From positions 310,001 through 374,000 of the forward strand of contig JALJCQ010000003.1 in the NCBI GenBank assembly GCA_023091665.1: a DNA stretch of 64,000 nt. Reading direction: 5' to 3'. This stretch comes from Pythium myriotylum (Eukaryota > Oomycota > Peronosporomycetes > Pythiales > Pythiaceae). This document shows, piece by piece, positions 29,326-39,172 of the stretch. Each line of letters begins with the position of its first letter. The stretch's first letter is position 1. The notes under the pieces were generated by a model. That model was not told where the DNA came from, searched no databases, and worked only from the letters and a program-made list of their open reading frames with translations. The translations under genes and the position numbers were made by a program.

Positions 29326-30544
29326 CCAAAGCTCAGCAACTCTTCATGTTCCATCAGTTGAGTCCGGGCTCGTCTTTCTTTCTCCCCCATGGCACTCGTG
29401 TTTTCAACAAGCTTGCAAACTTCATTCGTGACGAATACCGCAAGCGAGGCTACGAGGAGGTTATCACACCGCTTATTTTCAAGAAGGAACTATGGGAGAC
29501 TTCCGGTCATCTCCAAAACTACAGTGAAGATATGTTCATGGTCACTCAGGGCATCCACGCATGCCCAGATCCATGCTCTAGCGCACGGACACCAACACAA
29601 CGAACCTGAATCTGATCAATTTGGTCTGATGCCCCGGCCACTGTATCCTGTTCCGAGAGTCGGAGAAGTACTCGTGTCGTGAGCTCCCTGTACGATTCGC
29701 GGACTTCTCGGCGCTCCATCGCAATGAAGCCTCTGGTGCCCTTACCGGCCTAACCCGCGTAAGGCGTTTCCACCAAGACGACGCTCACATCTTATGCACC
29801 TCAACCCAGGTCCAGCAAGAGATCTCAGAGTGTCTGGCGTTTATACAGCACGTGTATGGCGTGTTTGGGTTTACGTTCCAGCTCCGTCTCTCGACAAGGC
29901 CGGAGAAGTTCATGGGTGATATCGCAGTTTGGAACTCCGCTGAGGACCAGCTGAAGGAGGCACTGAATGATTTCGGTCAGTCATGGACTGTGAACGAAGG
30001 AGACGGCGTATTCTACGGGCCTAAAATCGATATCGTAGTGGTGGACACCCTCAAACGACAGCACCAGTGCGGTACCATCCAGCCCGACTTCCAGCTTCCA
30101 CGCAACTTTGAGCTGACCTACGACGGAGCCGATGGCCAAGAACATATTCCGATCATTATTCATCGCGCTGTTCTCGGCTCCATCGAGTGCATGATGGCGA
30201 TTCTTATTGAGCATACCGCTGGCAAGTGGCCAATGTGGCTGAGCCCTCGCCAAGTTGCGGTGTTGCCAATCTCGGAGGCTCACAAGAGCTACGCCGCTGA
30301 GGTAGCGGCCACCCTTGTTCAGCGGGGAAAGCTATACGTGGATGTGCAGGACTCGAACAAGACGCTAAACAAACGCGTGCGTGAGGCTCAGCTTGCTGGC
30401 TATAACTACATCCTCGTGGTCGGAGACAAGGAACAAGAGCAAGGTGAGGTGAATGTTCGCACACGCGACAACCAAGTCCACGGCGCAAAAGCACTGGACA
30501 CATTCCTTGATGAAGTGATCGAGTCTATCAAGCGATTTGAATAG
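29326..30544 (+). pseudogene. Threonyl-tRNA synthetase fragment with frame breaks
   Basis: Class II synthetase catalytic and anticodon domains. First frame: [20 protein letters not shown] (motif 1 region), then [30 protein letters not shown] break near 29560-29630 removes bases just before the CPGHC zinc motif. Then one open frame runs CPGHCILFRESEKYSCRELP, RFHQDDAHILC (motif 2), GPKIDI, HRAVLGSIECMMAILIEHTAGKWPMWLSPRQVAVLP (motif 3), ending in the anticodon-binding domain. The TGS and editing domains are absent upstream. The full-length enzyme charges tRNA-Thr; this copy is a relic or is badly mis-assembled. Confidence 0.8.
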
Positions 30545-30589
30545 AGTTGTGGATGTTAGATGCGATCTATGGTTATCACGAAATGATGG

Positions 30590-31772
30590 AGAACTCGCCA
30601 ACTACCAGTTTGTTCAAGGCGCGGTTGCCATCCCAACCGCCGAAGATGAACAAATTGGATCCGACGATAGTGGTCGTGTGCCCGTATCGATTGGCGACTG
30701 CGATCCCATGCGATGCGACCTGAAACCACTGCATCCTGGTGATGTCAAGGGCACGCACGTAGGACTCTTCGACACGGAGTCCAACACGTGGAGTCGACCG
30801 CGGCTCACGGGCGAGTATCCACTGGGTACGTTTGGCCACACGGTGTGCCTCCACAACGAGATTGTTTTCTTACTGGGTGGATGGTCCGGCACCGAGCGTA
30901 CACCACTGTACATGGGTGATAAACAAGTCAAAGAACTCGTCAATATGCTCGCAAGAGAGGAGAGACTTGCAAGTGGCCAAGAGAACTGGTCAACGCGCAA
31001 GGAGAATACGCGTAAGTTCAATGTCCTTGTTGTAGACAGGAAGTGCCTCCGTAGTGACGCTATATAACCACCATAGACCATAACGAGATCGCTCGAAACA
31101 GCAACCATAGAGTGGTCATGGCGAGGCGTTGGAGCCTTGCCGCCGCACTTGGATTTGTGCCACGTGAATGTGGTCGAATCGAAACGCCACAGATCGTTCA
31201 TGCTCTTCTTGCCGTCCCAGCCGCCGAACAGCAGCATTTGTTCGTCATCTACTGACGCGACTTCGTGACCGAATCGTGCGGCGGGACAATCCGTAGTCCA
31301 CTGGACCTGGAACCAGGCCACGGAGGCGAGATCAAGAAAGAACATGTCGCGGAAGACCTGCGAGCCTTCCCCCACGACCGCCGAACACAAACATATGCGC
31401 GTTCCCGCTCAAGAAGATCGCGCTGTGGTTGTATCGAGGGCGAGGTACAACGGCGTCTCGCTCGCGGAACGGGATCTCATGCCATGATGACGCCTCCAGG
31501 TCGAGTCGGTGGAGGTCGTTGAGGTACACGAAGGCGCCATGGCCGCCGAAGAAGTGGCCGCCGAACACGAGAAGCTGCGTGTCAGCTAGATACGCACTAT
31601 GGCCGCCGCGGGCACTCGGCGGCGTGCCTTCCACTGTTGGCGTAGACCAGACAATCTCGACGCGGCTAGCACGCGACGGCGGCTCAGGACTTCCCTTGCG
31701 AGGAGTTGCATCGGTCTCGGGCGAAGCTGCTGTCGGGCTGCGTGGAGAAGCTGTCTTGGCAGGTGAGCGCAT
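30590..31772 (-). pseudogene. Kelch-repeat protein gene with an internal micro-inversion
   Basis: Minus strand from 31772: MRSPAKTASPRSPT leader, then kelch blades GGHSAYLADTQLLVFGGH, YNHSAIFLSGNAHMFVFGGRG, a one-base shift at a G run near 31345, RFGHEVASVDDEQMLLFGGWDG, and RHDHSMVAVSSDLVMVYGGY. At about 31015 minus-strand coding (EALPVYNKDIEL) stops making sense, and the next blade, FDTESNTWSRP ... FGHTVCLHNEIVFLLGGWSG, is on the plus strand at about 30755-31015. The last blade, YGHTTTIVGSNLFIFGGWDG, is again on the minus strand. About 260 bp is inverted. Kelch beta-propellers bind partners such as ubiquitin-ligase substrates; the intact function is unknown. Confidence 0.75.
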
Positions 31773-31796
31773 GGCGAAAGTCGTCACCTGAACGAT

Positions 31797-32061
31797 GTGC
31801 GTGCGATTATGACGGGTATTTTGCATGGCGACTACTCAACCGTCAGGTTTGAGCCCAACGGCTCCGTCAGAGTGCAAGGTCCTTCGTTGGTACTGCGATA
31901 TACCACGAGGGAACTTGACAACGATGGAGAGGGAGTTGACGTCAAGGCGCACGAGCAACGGCACAAACTTCTAGAGATGGCCCAGAAGTCTTTCTGTTTG
32001 AAATATGCAGGGACTTCCTACAGCCCAACCTACTTTGCTTCTCTGGCTACACATACTAGTA
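31797..32061 (+). other. Possible divergent exon, unrecognised
   Basis: An ATG-initiated frame reads MTGILHGDYSTVRFEPNGSV and continues with protein-like charged composition through HEQRHKLLEMAQKSFCLKYAG. It lies head-to-head with the kelch gene. Downstream the frame runs into sequence antisense to the GST-like gene. Could be the first exon of a lost gene. No family recognised. Confidence 0.25.
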
Positions 32062-32096
32062 CCTCCGGCTGCTCTTGCTCGTGCCTCAGCTTCTTC

Positions 32097-32644
32097 CTAG
32101 ACGGTGAGCGCGTACTGCTTGTGCGTGAGGGCGACGATGTCGAGGTCTCGAAAGCCGCGCACGCCGACCCTGTGCTGGATCTGGTCGAACCAGCGCGTGA
32201 GGTTGGCGAACTCGTCGCGCTGCTTGGCGCTGAAGCCCTTGACGGCGGCGTGGAGCACCAAGAAGAGCGCGGCGTCGGCGAGCGTCGCGCGGCGAAGAAG
32301 CTCTTGGTCTGGAGCGTGGCCTCGAGCACTTTCCAGTGCGCGGGCGGGCAGTGCGTGATGCCGAGCGCAAAGTCGAGCCACATGGCGATCTGCGCCTTCT
32401 CGAGCGGCGTGGCGCCCACGAGCTTGCCCTCGCGGTCGGCCTGGCGCACAAAGTGCTTGGCGATGGCGTTGACCTGGTAGAGCTCGTTGTTCTTGGCGAG
32501 CCGCAAGCGGATGGGCCCGAACGCCGCCGAGCCCGTGTTGACGCCGCAGAAGCGCGCGAGGAAGCGCAGGAACTCGGCTTGCGGCGACTTGTCGAGCGAC
32601 AGCGACATGGCTTCTGCGCGCGTGAGGAAGTCTCTTTCGGCCAC
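32097..32644 (-). pseudogene. GST-C-domain protein (tRNA-synthetase cofactor-like), one frameshift
   Basis: Minus strand. Frame one: FGPIRLRLAKNNELYQVNAIAKHFVRQ and AQIAMWLDFALGI..WKVLEATLQTKSFF. After a one-base shift near 32285-32300 the next frame gives TLADAALFLVLHAAVKGFSAKQRDEFANLTRWFDQIQH. This is the all-helical GST C-terminal layout (AQ-x-x-x-WL ... T-x-AD-x-x-x-x) seen in eEF1-gamma, methionyl-tRNA synthetase appendices and AIMP3/EEF1E1. No catalytic GST N-domain is evident, so a scaffold role in a synthetase or elongation-factor complex is more likely than detoxification. Start could be 32644 or the next Met at about 32609. Confidence 0.6.
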
Positions 32645-32659
32645 TCACACATGCGCGTA

Positions 32660-34474
32660 AATCGAACGTTGGAACAAGATCTTCCAAGGTGCCCAAGAAA
32701 TCATCTGTAAGACGATCTGCCGGGAAATGACGCTGCTCGAGCTGCCGACGCGAGGGGTCGTGTGCTATCAGGGTGACTACGGCGACGTCTTCTTCATCAT
32801 CATTTCAGGATCAGTCTCACTGTATGTCGAGACCAAGAAGAAGCTGTTGCTGTCCGCAAACGATAACAATGGAAGTACGAGTAACCCCGCTGGAGAGTCC
32901 AAGCACCAAGAGCGATACCGTCAAGATCGAGCCGAAAGCGAACCCGACGAGGAAGATCATAGGGGCGAGTTCAAGCTAGAGATGTACGTGTCCTTGATCA
33001 AGCAAATCGGAGCGGGCGGGACTTTCGGTGAGTTTGCCGTGATGGATCCAACAGCCAAACGCTCTCGTACGATTCTTTGCGACGTTCCTACTTCATTCAT
33101 CTGTCTCAAACGAGCTGGATACCAACGACTGATACGGATCACCAACTCTTCGCAGCTGGATTTCACGCAGGTCGAGTTTCTGGAGACGTTGTACTTTTTC
33201 GACGGTTCGTGCGTGTCTCCAACCGACTGAGACACATGACATTCCCAGCCGACAGCCATCTTACACGGATCGCCTCGGAAGCTAATCCAGGCGAGATGTT
33301 TTCTTTATGCACGGTCTTGAACACGTCAAAGAAGCACACGAGCGGTTTCGGCAGCTTGCTCAGTCACGCGAGACGTGGCGACAGACGCGGCTCAAGTTGG
33401 AGCTCGCCAATCCAGGTCTTCACATCACCCTGTAAGCTTCTGCTGAAAATTTTCATGACATGCTCACATAACGCATATGCACAATTGTTCAGCTCAACCA
33501 AATCAATGATGCAGGATGGGAGGTGTATGTGCGGCTGGTGCGGAAGCATTGAGCATATCACGGGCGACTCGAGTTGCGCGGCACTCGTGGCGTCAAAACA
33601 GCGACAAGCGGATAAGGAGTGGAAAAAAGACGCTGAGAAGTCGACTCCGTCACCGAAGCGCGCGCGAACTCCCGGCACAGGAGCAGGGATCATCACGGGA
33701 GAGGGCATGTCGGCCAAGGCAAATGCGGTCAAGAACACACTCACCTTCGTGAATCAACTCCACGAAACAGCAACTCGAAAGGCGTCCGCGCTCGCGATGG
33801 GTATCAGTTTTGCAGACTACAAAGCTGGGAGTGCCGCGTTACGCCCAACTACTCCACGCACGCCGTCAGGCGGTAGTCGTAGTGCAACTCCGCGCCAGAA
33901 TGCGCTACGAGAAACAGCGCAAAGGATCATCAATGAGCGCCAGCAAACGCCGATGCATCCCGAAACAACACGGGATTCTCCGACACAAATCGACGTGGTC
34001 CCACGTAAGCGTGTTGTTGGTGCAACCAAAAGCTCAGGGGACATTTTGCGGTTGCGAGCGAAAAACATTTATGAAGTACTGAATGCTGCTCGAGAAGAGC
34101 AAGCACAGACCGTGCCACCAGTCAAAGAAGAAGAAGTTCTCAAAGGAGCCTTCACAGAAGAACTATCATCCCAGTACCGCCAGGAGCTTGTTCGCAAGAC
34201 GAAGCGAATAGCTAAGATTCAGCAGTACTATGAAACTCGATGTCAAGCACTCGGAAAGATCCAGCAAGAAGACCGATCGCACACACCAACTGGTGGCAAG
34301 TCATTGCCACGAAAGCCCAAGATTCCGAAACCTCAAAGGAGGCTCGCAATGTGCTCGAAGAACCGAGAACCTCGCCCAGACCGTTTTAACCGCAAGATTA
34401 ACTGCAAGCTTAAGAAGATGTGGGTCCAGGACCACCCTATTCCAGTTGTCGAAGAGAGCTTGCGCGATTTGTGA
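32660..34474 (+). pseudogene. Cyclic-nucleotide-binding-domain protein with frame breaks
   Basis: Open from after a stop at 32653. First part: MTLLELPTRGVVCYQGDYGDVFFIIISGSVSLYV, an acidic insert, then GAGGTFGEFAVMDPTAKRSRTI. This is a cNMP-binding beta-barrel with the phosphate-binding cassette region (G-x-x-FGE-x-A ... RS-x-T). A break near 33205-33215 shifts into FVRVSNRLRHMTFPADSHL (start of a second cNMP-like barrel). A further intron or shift is likely near 33432-33492 (gtaagc ... ttcag). The remainder, to 34474, is basic, Thr/Pro rich and partly coiled-coil. Such proteins can sense cAMP or cGMP or have lost binding. Several shifts argue for decay or consensus errors. Confidence 0.6.
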
Positions 34475-34689
34475 ACGTATGTCTCACGAGACATCATTTT
34501 CTTATTGCGCGTGAGGCCATTGCGATATCCTTCAGCTCTTCGACGAGTTCCTGTAACTCATCGATCGGGATCATGTTGGGGCCATCACATAGAGCCTTTG
34601 TTGGATCTGGGTGGGTCTCCATGAAGAATCCGTCAACTCCGACCGCTGCAGCCAATCGTGCGATCGTTGGAATCATCTCGCGATCGCCA

Positions 34690-34704
34690 GAGCTGGTGTT
34701 CTGG
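34690..34704. repeat. Target-site duplication, copy 1 (LINE)
   Basis: gagctggtgttctgg, identical to 35017-35031; the run of 13 G begins inside its last bases. Confidence 0.75.
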
Positions 34705-35016
34705 GGGGGGGGGGGAATACCTTTACTTAACCGAAGTTAGGACCTTCCTTTAATTGTTGTCGTTTTCATAACGTCGAGAGGTGAGAAGATAGGGTCCCGT
34801 GGACATAGTTGAGGCTTATGAGGTGCGCGGGGTTGTCGTGTATATATGCGAGGAGTCCTTTATAGTGTGCCTTGTAGGTTGTAAGAATCTGCTTGATTGA
34901 TACGTAAGCCGGCGGGGATATCTCAGTACGGTGTTTGCGGTTGGCGCGGACGATCCAAAGGTGTCGCCAGACGATGGCGTGAAAGATCTGCCACAGTAGT
35001 TTGATGCCGTCTTCGT
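34705..35016 (-). mobile_element. 5'-truncated LINE (non-LTR retrotransposon) fragment with a poly-C 3' tail
   Basis: A roughly 312-bp insert flanked by 14-15 bp direct repeats. On the minus strand it encodes the end of an ORF (IFHAIVWRHLWIVRANRKHR ... LNYVHGTLSSHLSTL, stop), matching the WxxW/R-rich C-terminal region of LINE ORF2 proteins. A 60-bp 3' UTR follows and the insert ends in about 12 C (13 G on the plus strand, 34703-34715). Severe 5' truncation, a variable-length target duplication and a homopolymer tail are typical of target-primed reverse transcription; a C tail rather than an A tail is unusual. Confidence 0.65.
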
Positions 35017-35031
35017 GAGCTGGTGTTCTGG
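35017..35031. repeat. Target-site duplication, copy 2 (LINE)
   Basis: gagctggtgttctgg, identical to 34690-34704. Confidence 0.75.
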
Positions 35032-35967
35032 CCGTGGCCGCTAGGACGCTGTACACTGTGGGTGACATCATGTACAATACTGGTAAGCCCGCCCGATTGC
35101 CGAAGCTTCGGTAGATTTCGAGCGTCTACCACAAGATCTCCGTAGCCGAGCATTGTTCCTCTCTCTGTGAGCAGCAAGTCGTCGTCACCTTGCGTGATCG
35201 ACACCTTCTTGGCTGCCAGTAGCTACAGAACGGAACCATAAAAAAGACCACTTCTCAGCAGGGCACCAAATCAAGAGAGCCAATCGATCACTCCGCAACA
35301 TTGTCTCTGCTGAAAGCATTTGACCCTTCTTCATGTTCACGAGTCGCCCAGACTTGGCTGCCGCTACCAGAAGATCCGTCTGGCGACTCAGAAAAGCAGG
35401 GATCTGCAACACATCCACGACTTTCGCGGCCTTTTCGACTTGGTGGGTCTCGTGGACGTCGGTAAGCACGGACAGACCGGTCTTTTCTTTGACTCGCTGC
35501 AAGATCGCCAGTCCTTCGTCGAGTCCGGGGCCACGGAAGCTGCGCCACGCAGCGTGAGTGGACTGAGACTCGACATGCTGTAGATCGGCCCCACACACCT
35601 GTTTAGATCTTGTCGGTTCGCCTTGTCGAAGCTGGCCTTGAAGACCACTGGGATCTGCAACTCGCGCTGCATGTCCACGAGTCTATTATACCCACAGCAA
35701 CATCAGCTACCGAGGCGTCTCCGAAGCGCTGACGCGCATCTCGTCTCACCGTTTGGCCACATCAATCACCAGCGCCTCGGACTCGATGACACACGGCCCG
35801 GTGATCAAGAAGAACGGCCGCGCGCCACACAGCACCGCCGCGAGAGCCCGTCTTTCCATGCTCTTCTTGGCCAAGGTCAGGGTTACGCAGTGGGTACATT
35901 TTGTGTGGACCACATGATTCCTCGGACCGGGCAGTGCTGGTGTACGTGGAGTGAGGCAGATCGGAGT

Positions 35968-36039
35968 TCTCCGTTAGTATAGTGGTTAGTACGCCTGACT
36001 GCCCTGCCGGTGGCCCGGGTTCGAGTCCCGGACGGAGTG
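35968..36039 (+). tRNA. tRNA-Gly(GCC)-like gene with a defective anticodon stem
   Basis: 72 nt with an intact A box (tagtatagtgg) and B box (ggttcgagtcc), a perfect 5-bp T stem (ccggg/cccgg) and 6 of 7 acceptor pairs (first pair T-T). Aligning to the standard layout puts GCC at positions 34-36 after T33. However, the anticodon stem ccuga/gccgg has two mismatches and position 37 is C rather than a purine. It is either a decayed tRNA-Gly or a tRNA-derived sequence; the pol III promoter boxes remain intact. Confidence 0.55.
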
Positions 36040-36168
36040 CTCCACCTTTGCCTCAAGTGGAATCGAGATGCAACGGACGAGTATCCGAACAGAGAACAAC
36101 ACGTGTAACATGTTACACAACAGTTTTGAACTTCACTGTTTTGCATGTACAGCAACGCGGCTGAGCAG

Positions 36169-36405
36169 CCGCGGCGCAGAAAGCAGAGTCTCCGGCTAAG
36201 TACGAAAACGCGCGCGAGCTGCTCGTCGGTCTGGGCAATCCTGGTGACAAGTACGCCCGGACGAGGTGTGTGCGGTCGATGCGGTGCTGGGAGGTTGCGC
36301 GCCTGACAACTTACGCGTTTCTGCGTTGCTGCTCGACAGACACAACATTGGGAGCATGACCGTCGCACATTTCTTAGACATGTACGTTCATCAAATGAGA
36401 CATTC
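36169..36405 (+). pseudogene. Peptidyl-tRNA hydrolase N-terminal fragment
   Basis: Exon 36169-36265 reads NARELLVGLGNPGDKYARTR. A 74-bp GT-AG intron (36266-36339) follows, then HNIGSMTVAHFLDMYVHQM. VGLGNPG-x-x-Y-x-x-TRHN-x-G is the Pth signature, including the Asn and catalytic His region. The enzyme frees peptides from stalled peptidyl-tRNA. Only about 45 residues remain before AT-rich non-coding sequence. The exact exon ends are inferred from splice motifs. Confidence 0.65.
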
Positions 36406-36877
36406 CAAAACAAAAAGTGTCAAAAGATCGGTTTTGTTTTGGGGAAATTGTCGAACTGTTTAAAACCGTTTTTAATCATTCAAAATACAGTTTCTGTGTT
36501 GGTTTCACATCCATTCACAGTTATTTTTGAAAAGGATCCCGTTTGATTCAGTTGAAAACACTGCCACCAATCGATTCAGCGCAAAAAAACACTCCAGATA
36601 GTGTAAAAAATATTTTTTTGATGTCGGAAAAAAAAATTGGACACCTTGCGAAAACTCCAACAACTCAGGAACGGATTGACATTTCGGGCAGCTGAAAACA
36701 GCGTTTTGTAGTCGAAATCGAGCTCTATCCGACCGTACCAATAACTCGGATTTTTTCCTTTGTGGGTTAAGACATTTTTTGTTTTGTGTGGTCTCATTTA
36801 ATGTTGGTGAGTGAGCTCTGTGTGTGGATAGTTCGTATTCTTCGGTGGCTCTAATGCGTTTAGTCACTGAACCAGAG
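36406..36877. other. AT-rich non-coding stretch
   Basis: About 470 bp with A and T runs; no supported gene. Confidence 0.5.
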
Positions 36878-37293
36878 TACAGTTTGTTCGCGCTCTAAGC
36901 CGGACCCCTGATTTATCGAAGCAACGGGCCAAATAGAATTTCAGAGTATTTGCAAGAAAAGTACAGCTAATGCTTTAGGAGTTCTTTAGGCTTCTGATTC
37001 ATACGAAGCCGGTATCTTCTCCATACAAAATCCGACCAGGTTTGGCCATACTAACTCCACAAATTTCTGCGCGATCATGCTCTCGACGCATATTGACTGT
37101 GAAATATCCCTTTTTCTAAAGTCGTCTTCTTCGAAGAGCTGGCGCCGGACTGCACGAGTCTGTTGGTCTCATCCAATTGGAACGTGCGTCAGTACATCCA
37201 CCCATCTCCATATCATCTCCCAGCGGGAAAGAAATATGGATTATAACAGGTTCATAGAGAGTTGACACCGGCTTAGAGCGCGAACAAACTGTA
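36878..37293. mobile_element. MITE-like segment with perfect 26-bp inverted repeats
   Basis: 36878-36903 (tacagtttgttcgcgctcta...) is an exact inverse of 37268-37293. The 364 bp between them have no coding capacity. A clean target duplication is not visible. The right arm ends about 145 bp before the CRN start codon, so the segment lies in that gene's upstream region. Confidence 0.45.
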
Positions 37294-37438
37294 GTTGGTC
37301 ATCAAATTCCAGAGGGACAGGCACCGCCCAGTGTCGGAAAACGCTGTTTGTGTTGATGGTGGTGAGAACCATCGACTTGAGGAGGGTATCGAATTTGTTG
37401 CCTATTGCTGAGTCTCGAACTTCGTGGTGAGAAGAAAC

Positions 37439-39172
37439 ATGGAGGAGGTGGAGCTGGAGTGCGCGGTGTATGGCGAAGGAACTGTGTTTCCCGTGAAGAT
37501 CGCTCGCGATGCGAAAGTGAGCGCGCTGCAGGAGGCTATCGCTGACATCGTGAGCACCGAGCAGCACGCTGTGCCGCCGCGACTCGTGACGCTCTACTTG
37601 GCGCGGAAGGAAGGGGAAACCGTGTGGTTGGCGGACGACCGTCATGTGAAGAATTTTTTGCAAGGTGGCATCAGCACTGAGTACGAGGAGATGCGTCCGT
37701 CGTGGAAGCTCGACGAGGACTACTTTGGGAAGAACTGTCAGCCTGGTCGCAAGGAGATTCATGTGCTGGTGGCACTGCCACCTGACAAGTTCGATGTGAA
37801 GCGACAGAGAGTTGAGCATAGCACGTCGCTTGCGGAGCTATGGGAGCACTCGGAGTTGCAACTGGCGGTTTTGCCTGCTCCACACCAGCTGGAAGAGCTC
37901 CTCCAGAAGCCATTGCCGTTCAAGCTGACGCTGCGCGATTCAGTGGCTGCCAATGGTGTCTTCAATCCGGATGGTCCACTCCTTACATGTCCGAATCTCA
38001 CGCTGTTGATGGACAATTTCCTGTACATGTGTAGCTCTCCACCTGAAGCAAAAGCGTCGGAGAATTCATGGCAAGAGTACTATGATGCATTGCTCCGGAT
38101 TCCGAACTCCCTGTGCCGCGACAAGGGCTTCAGGTTTCGAGGACGCAGAAATCTCGCCGATAAAACAGGAACTACCATTCTACGAAAGCGACCGGACTAT
38201 ATCCTCCTATACAAGGGACTCGTCTTGATGCGTGGAGAAGAGAAGAGTTCTTTAGTGCCAATATCCACGGCACGTAGGGAGTTGACTACCAAGATGCGCC
38301 GGTGGAACGTGATGTTTTATGGAAATCTCCCGTACATCTTGGGTTACGCTACTTCCGGGGATGATCTACAGCTGGTCGCAATCGAAAGATCCGACGGACT
38401 GTGTCGCGCAACTGTGATACTCGACTTCAGCATCTTCGAGGATAAAGCTGGTGCGCTGAAGGTGTTTTACAACTTGGCGTTGTTGCTCCACCAGATGGCC
38501 AAGTTGACGAAGCGATCGTATGCGTGTGATCTCGAGCCATTCTTACCCGATGAGAACGAGAAGCGGAAGATCGTGTTGCTGGATGGTTTTATCGAACGGA
38601 CGATCAAACGTACACATAGCGGTGGTGAAATGGACGTTGAGCGACTCAAACGCGTATACGAGACTCTGCAAGGACTAGATGAAAGCAGCCCCGTGACACA
38701 TTTGCAGACCGTGGAAAAGTTGTCGGTGAAGCGAGACGGCCGTTTGGTCGTGGAACTGTCTCCGATTGGTTATCTGCGGCTTCCAACAATCGATGAGCTG
38801 AGCGAGTGGTTGCGACACATGCTGACAGCGTTGAAGTATTGGCACGGGTGCGGGTACTGCCACGGTGATATTCGTTGGCGTAACATTGTGCTGGTGCCGA
38901 CCTCTGGATTCAGTTATTGGGTGTTGATCGACATGGATGAGTCACGCCAACCCAACACAACGACTATTTCGTGGAACCATCCGTATCATGGTCACAAACT
39001 ACGATTCCAGCACGACTTGTGCCAGCTTGGTCAGCTGATGGGGGAGCTTCCTTTCGAGTTATCCTTCGATCTGAAGACTATGCAAGCGATGCTTCTATCG
39101 GCGGTAGATACGCCAGGGCTGACGGCGGAAGTTGCGCTCGCCACCCTGGAGGAGCACATTCGAGTTGAATGA
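37439..39172 (+). CDS. Crinkler (CRN) effector with kinase-like C-terminal domain
   Basis: 577 residues from ATG 37439. The N-terminus has the ubiquitin-like CRN layout: ELECAVYGEGTVFPVKI, then LVTLYLARKEG (variant of the LxLFLAK translocation motif, residues 52-56), TVWLADDRHVKNF (WL region) and IHVLVALPP (HVLVxxP end of the DWL domain). The C-terminal half looks like the CRN8-type kinase class: catalytic loop HGDIRWRNIVLV (about residue 475) and metal site VLIDMDESRQP, with WLRHMLTALKYWHGCGYCHGD before it. CRNs are delivered into host cells and act in nuclei. No classical signal peptide is visible, which is common for CRNs. The frame is complete. A paralogue of different C-terminal class sits inside the Maverick at 57195. 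Confidence 0.85.
   Translation: MEEVELECAVYGEGTVFPVKIARDAKVSALQEAIADIVSTEQHAVPPRLVTLYLARKEGETVWLADDRHVKNFLQGGISTEYEEMRPSWKLDEDYFGKNCQPGRKEIHVLVALPPDKFDVKRQRVEHSTSLAELWEHSELQLAVLPAPHQLEELLQKPLPFKLTLRDSVAANGVFNPDGPLLTCPNLTLLMDNFLYMCSSPPEAKASENSWQEYYDALLRIPNSLCRDKGFRFRGRRNLADKTGTTILRKRPDYILLYKGLVLMRGEEKSSLVPISTARRELTTKMRRWNVMFYGNLPYILGYATSGDDLQLVAIERSDGLCRATVILDFSIFEDKAGALKVFYNLALLLHQMAKLTKRSYACDLEPFLPDENEKRKIVLLDGFIERTIKRTHSGGEMDVERLKRVYETLQGLDESSPVTHLQTVEKLSVKRDGRLVVELSPIGYLRLPTIDELSEWLRHMLTALKYWHGCGYCHGDIRWRNIVLVPTSGFSYWVLIDMDESRQPNTTTISWNHPYHGHKLRFQHDLCQLGQLMGELPFELSFDLKTMQAMLLSAVDTPGLTAEVALATLEEHIRVE

Larger units (their letters stand above)
34494..35859 (-). pseudogene. KDO-8-phosphate synthase gene interrupted by a LINE fragment
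   Basis: Minus strand with proposed exons 35859-35750, 35682-35599, 35539-35292 and 35212-34494 (the last split by an insert at 34705-35016), GT-AG introns of 67, 59 and 79 bp, all phases consistent. Motifs: [98 protein letters not shown], and after the insert IARLAAAVGVDGFFMETHPDP with ALCDGPNMIPIDE. The enzyme condenses PEP and arabinose-5-phosphate to KDO-8-P. About 277 residues would be normal length. As it stands the insert replaces the last fifth with foreign sequence. Everything else is intact, so the insertion looks recent. Confidence 0.85.
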
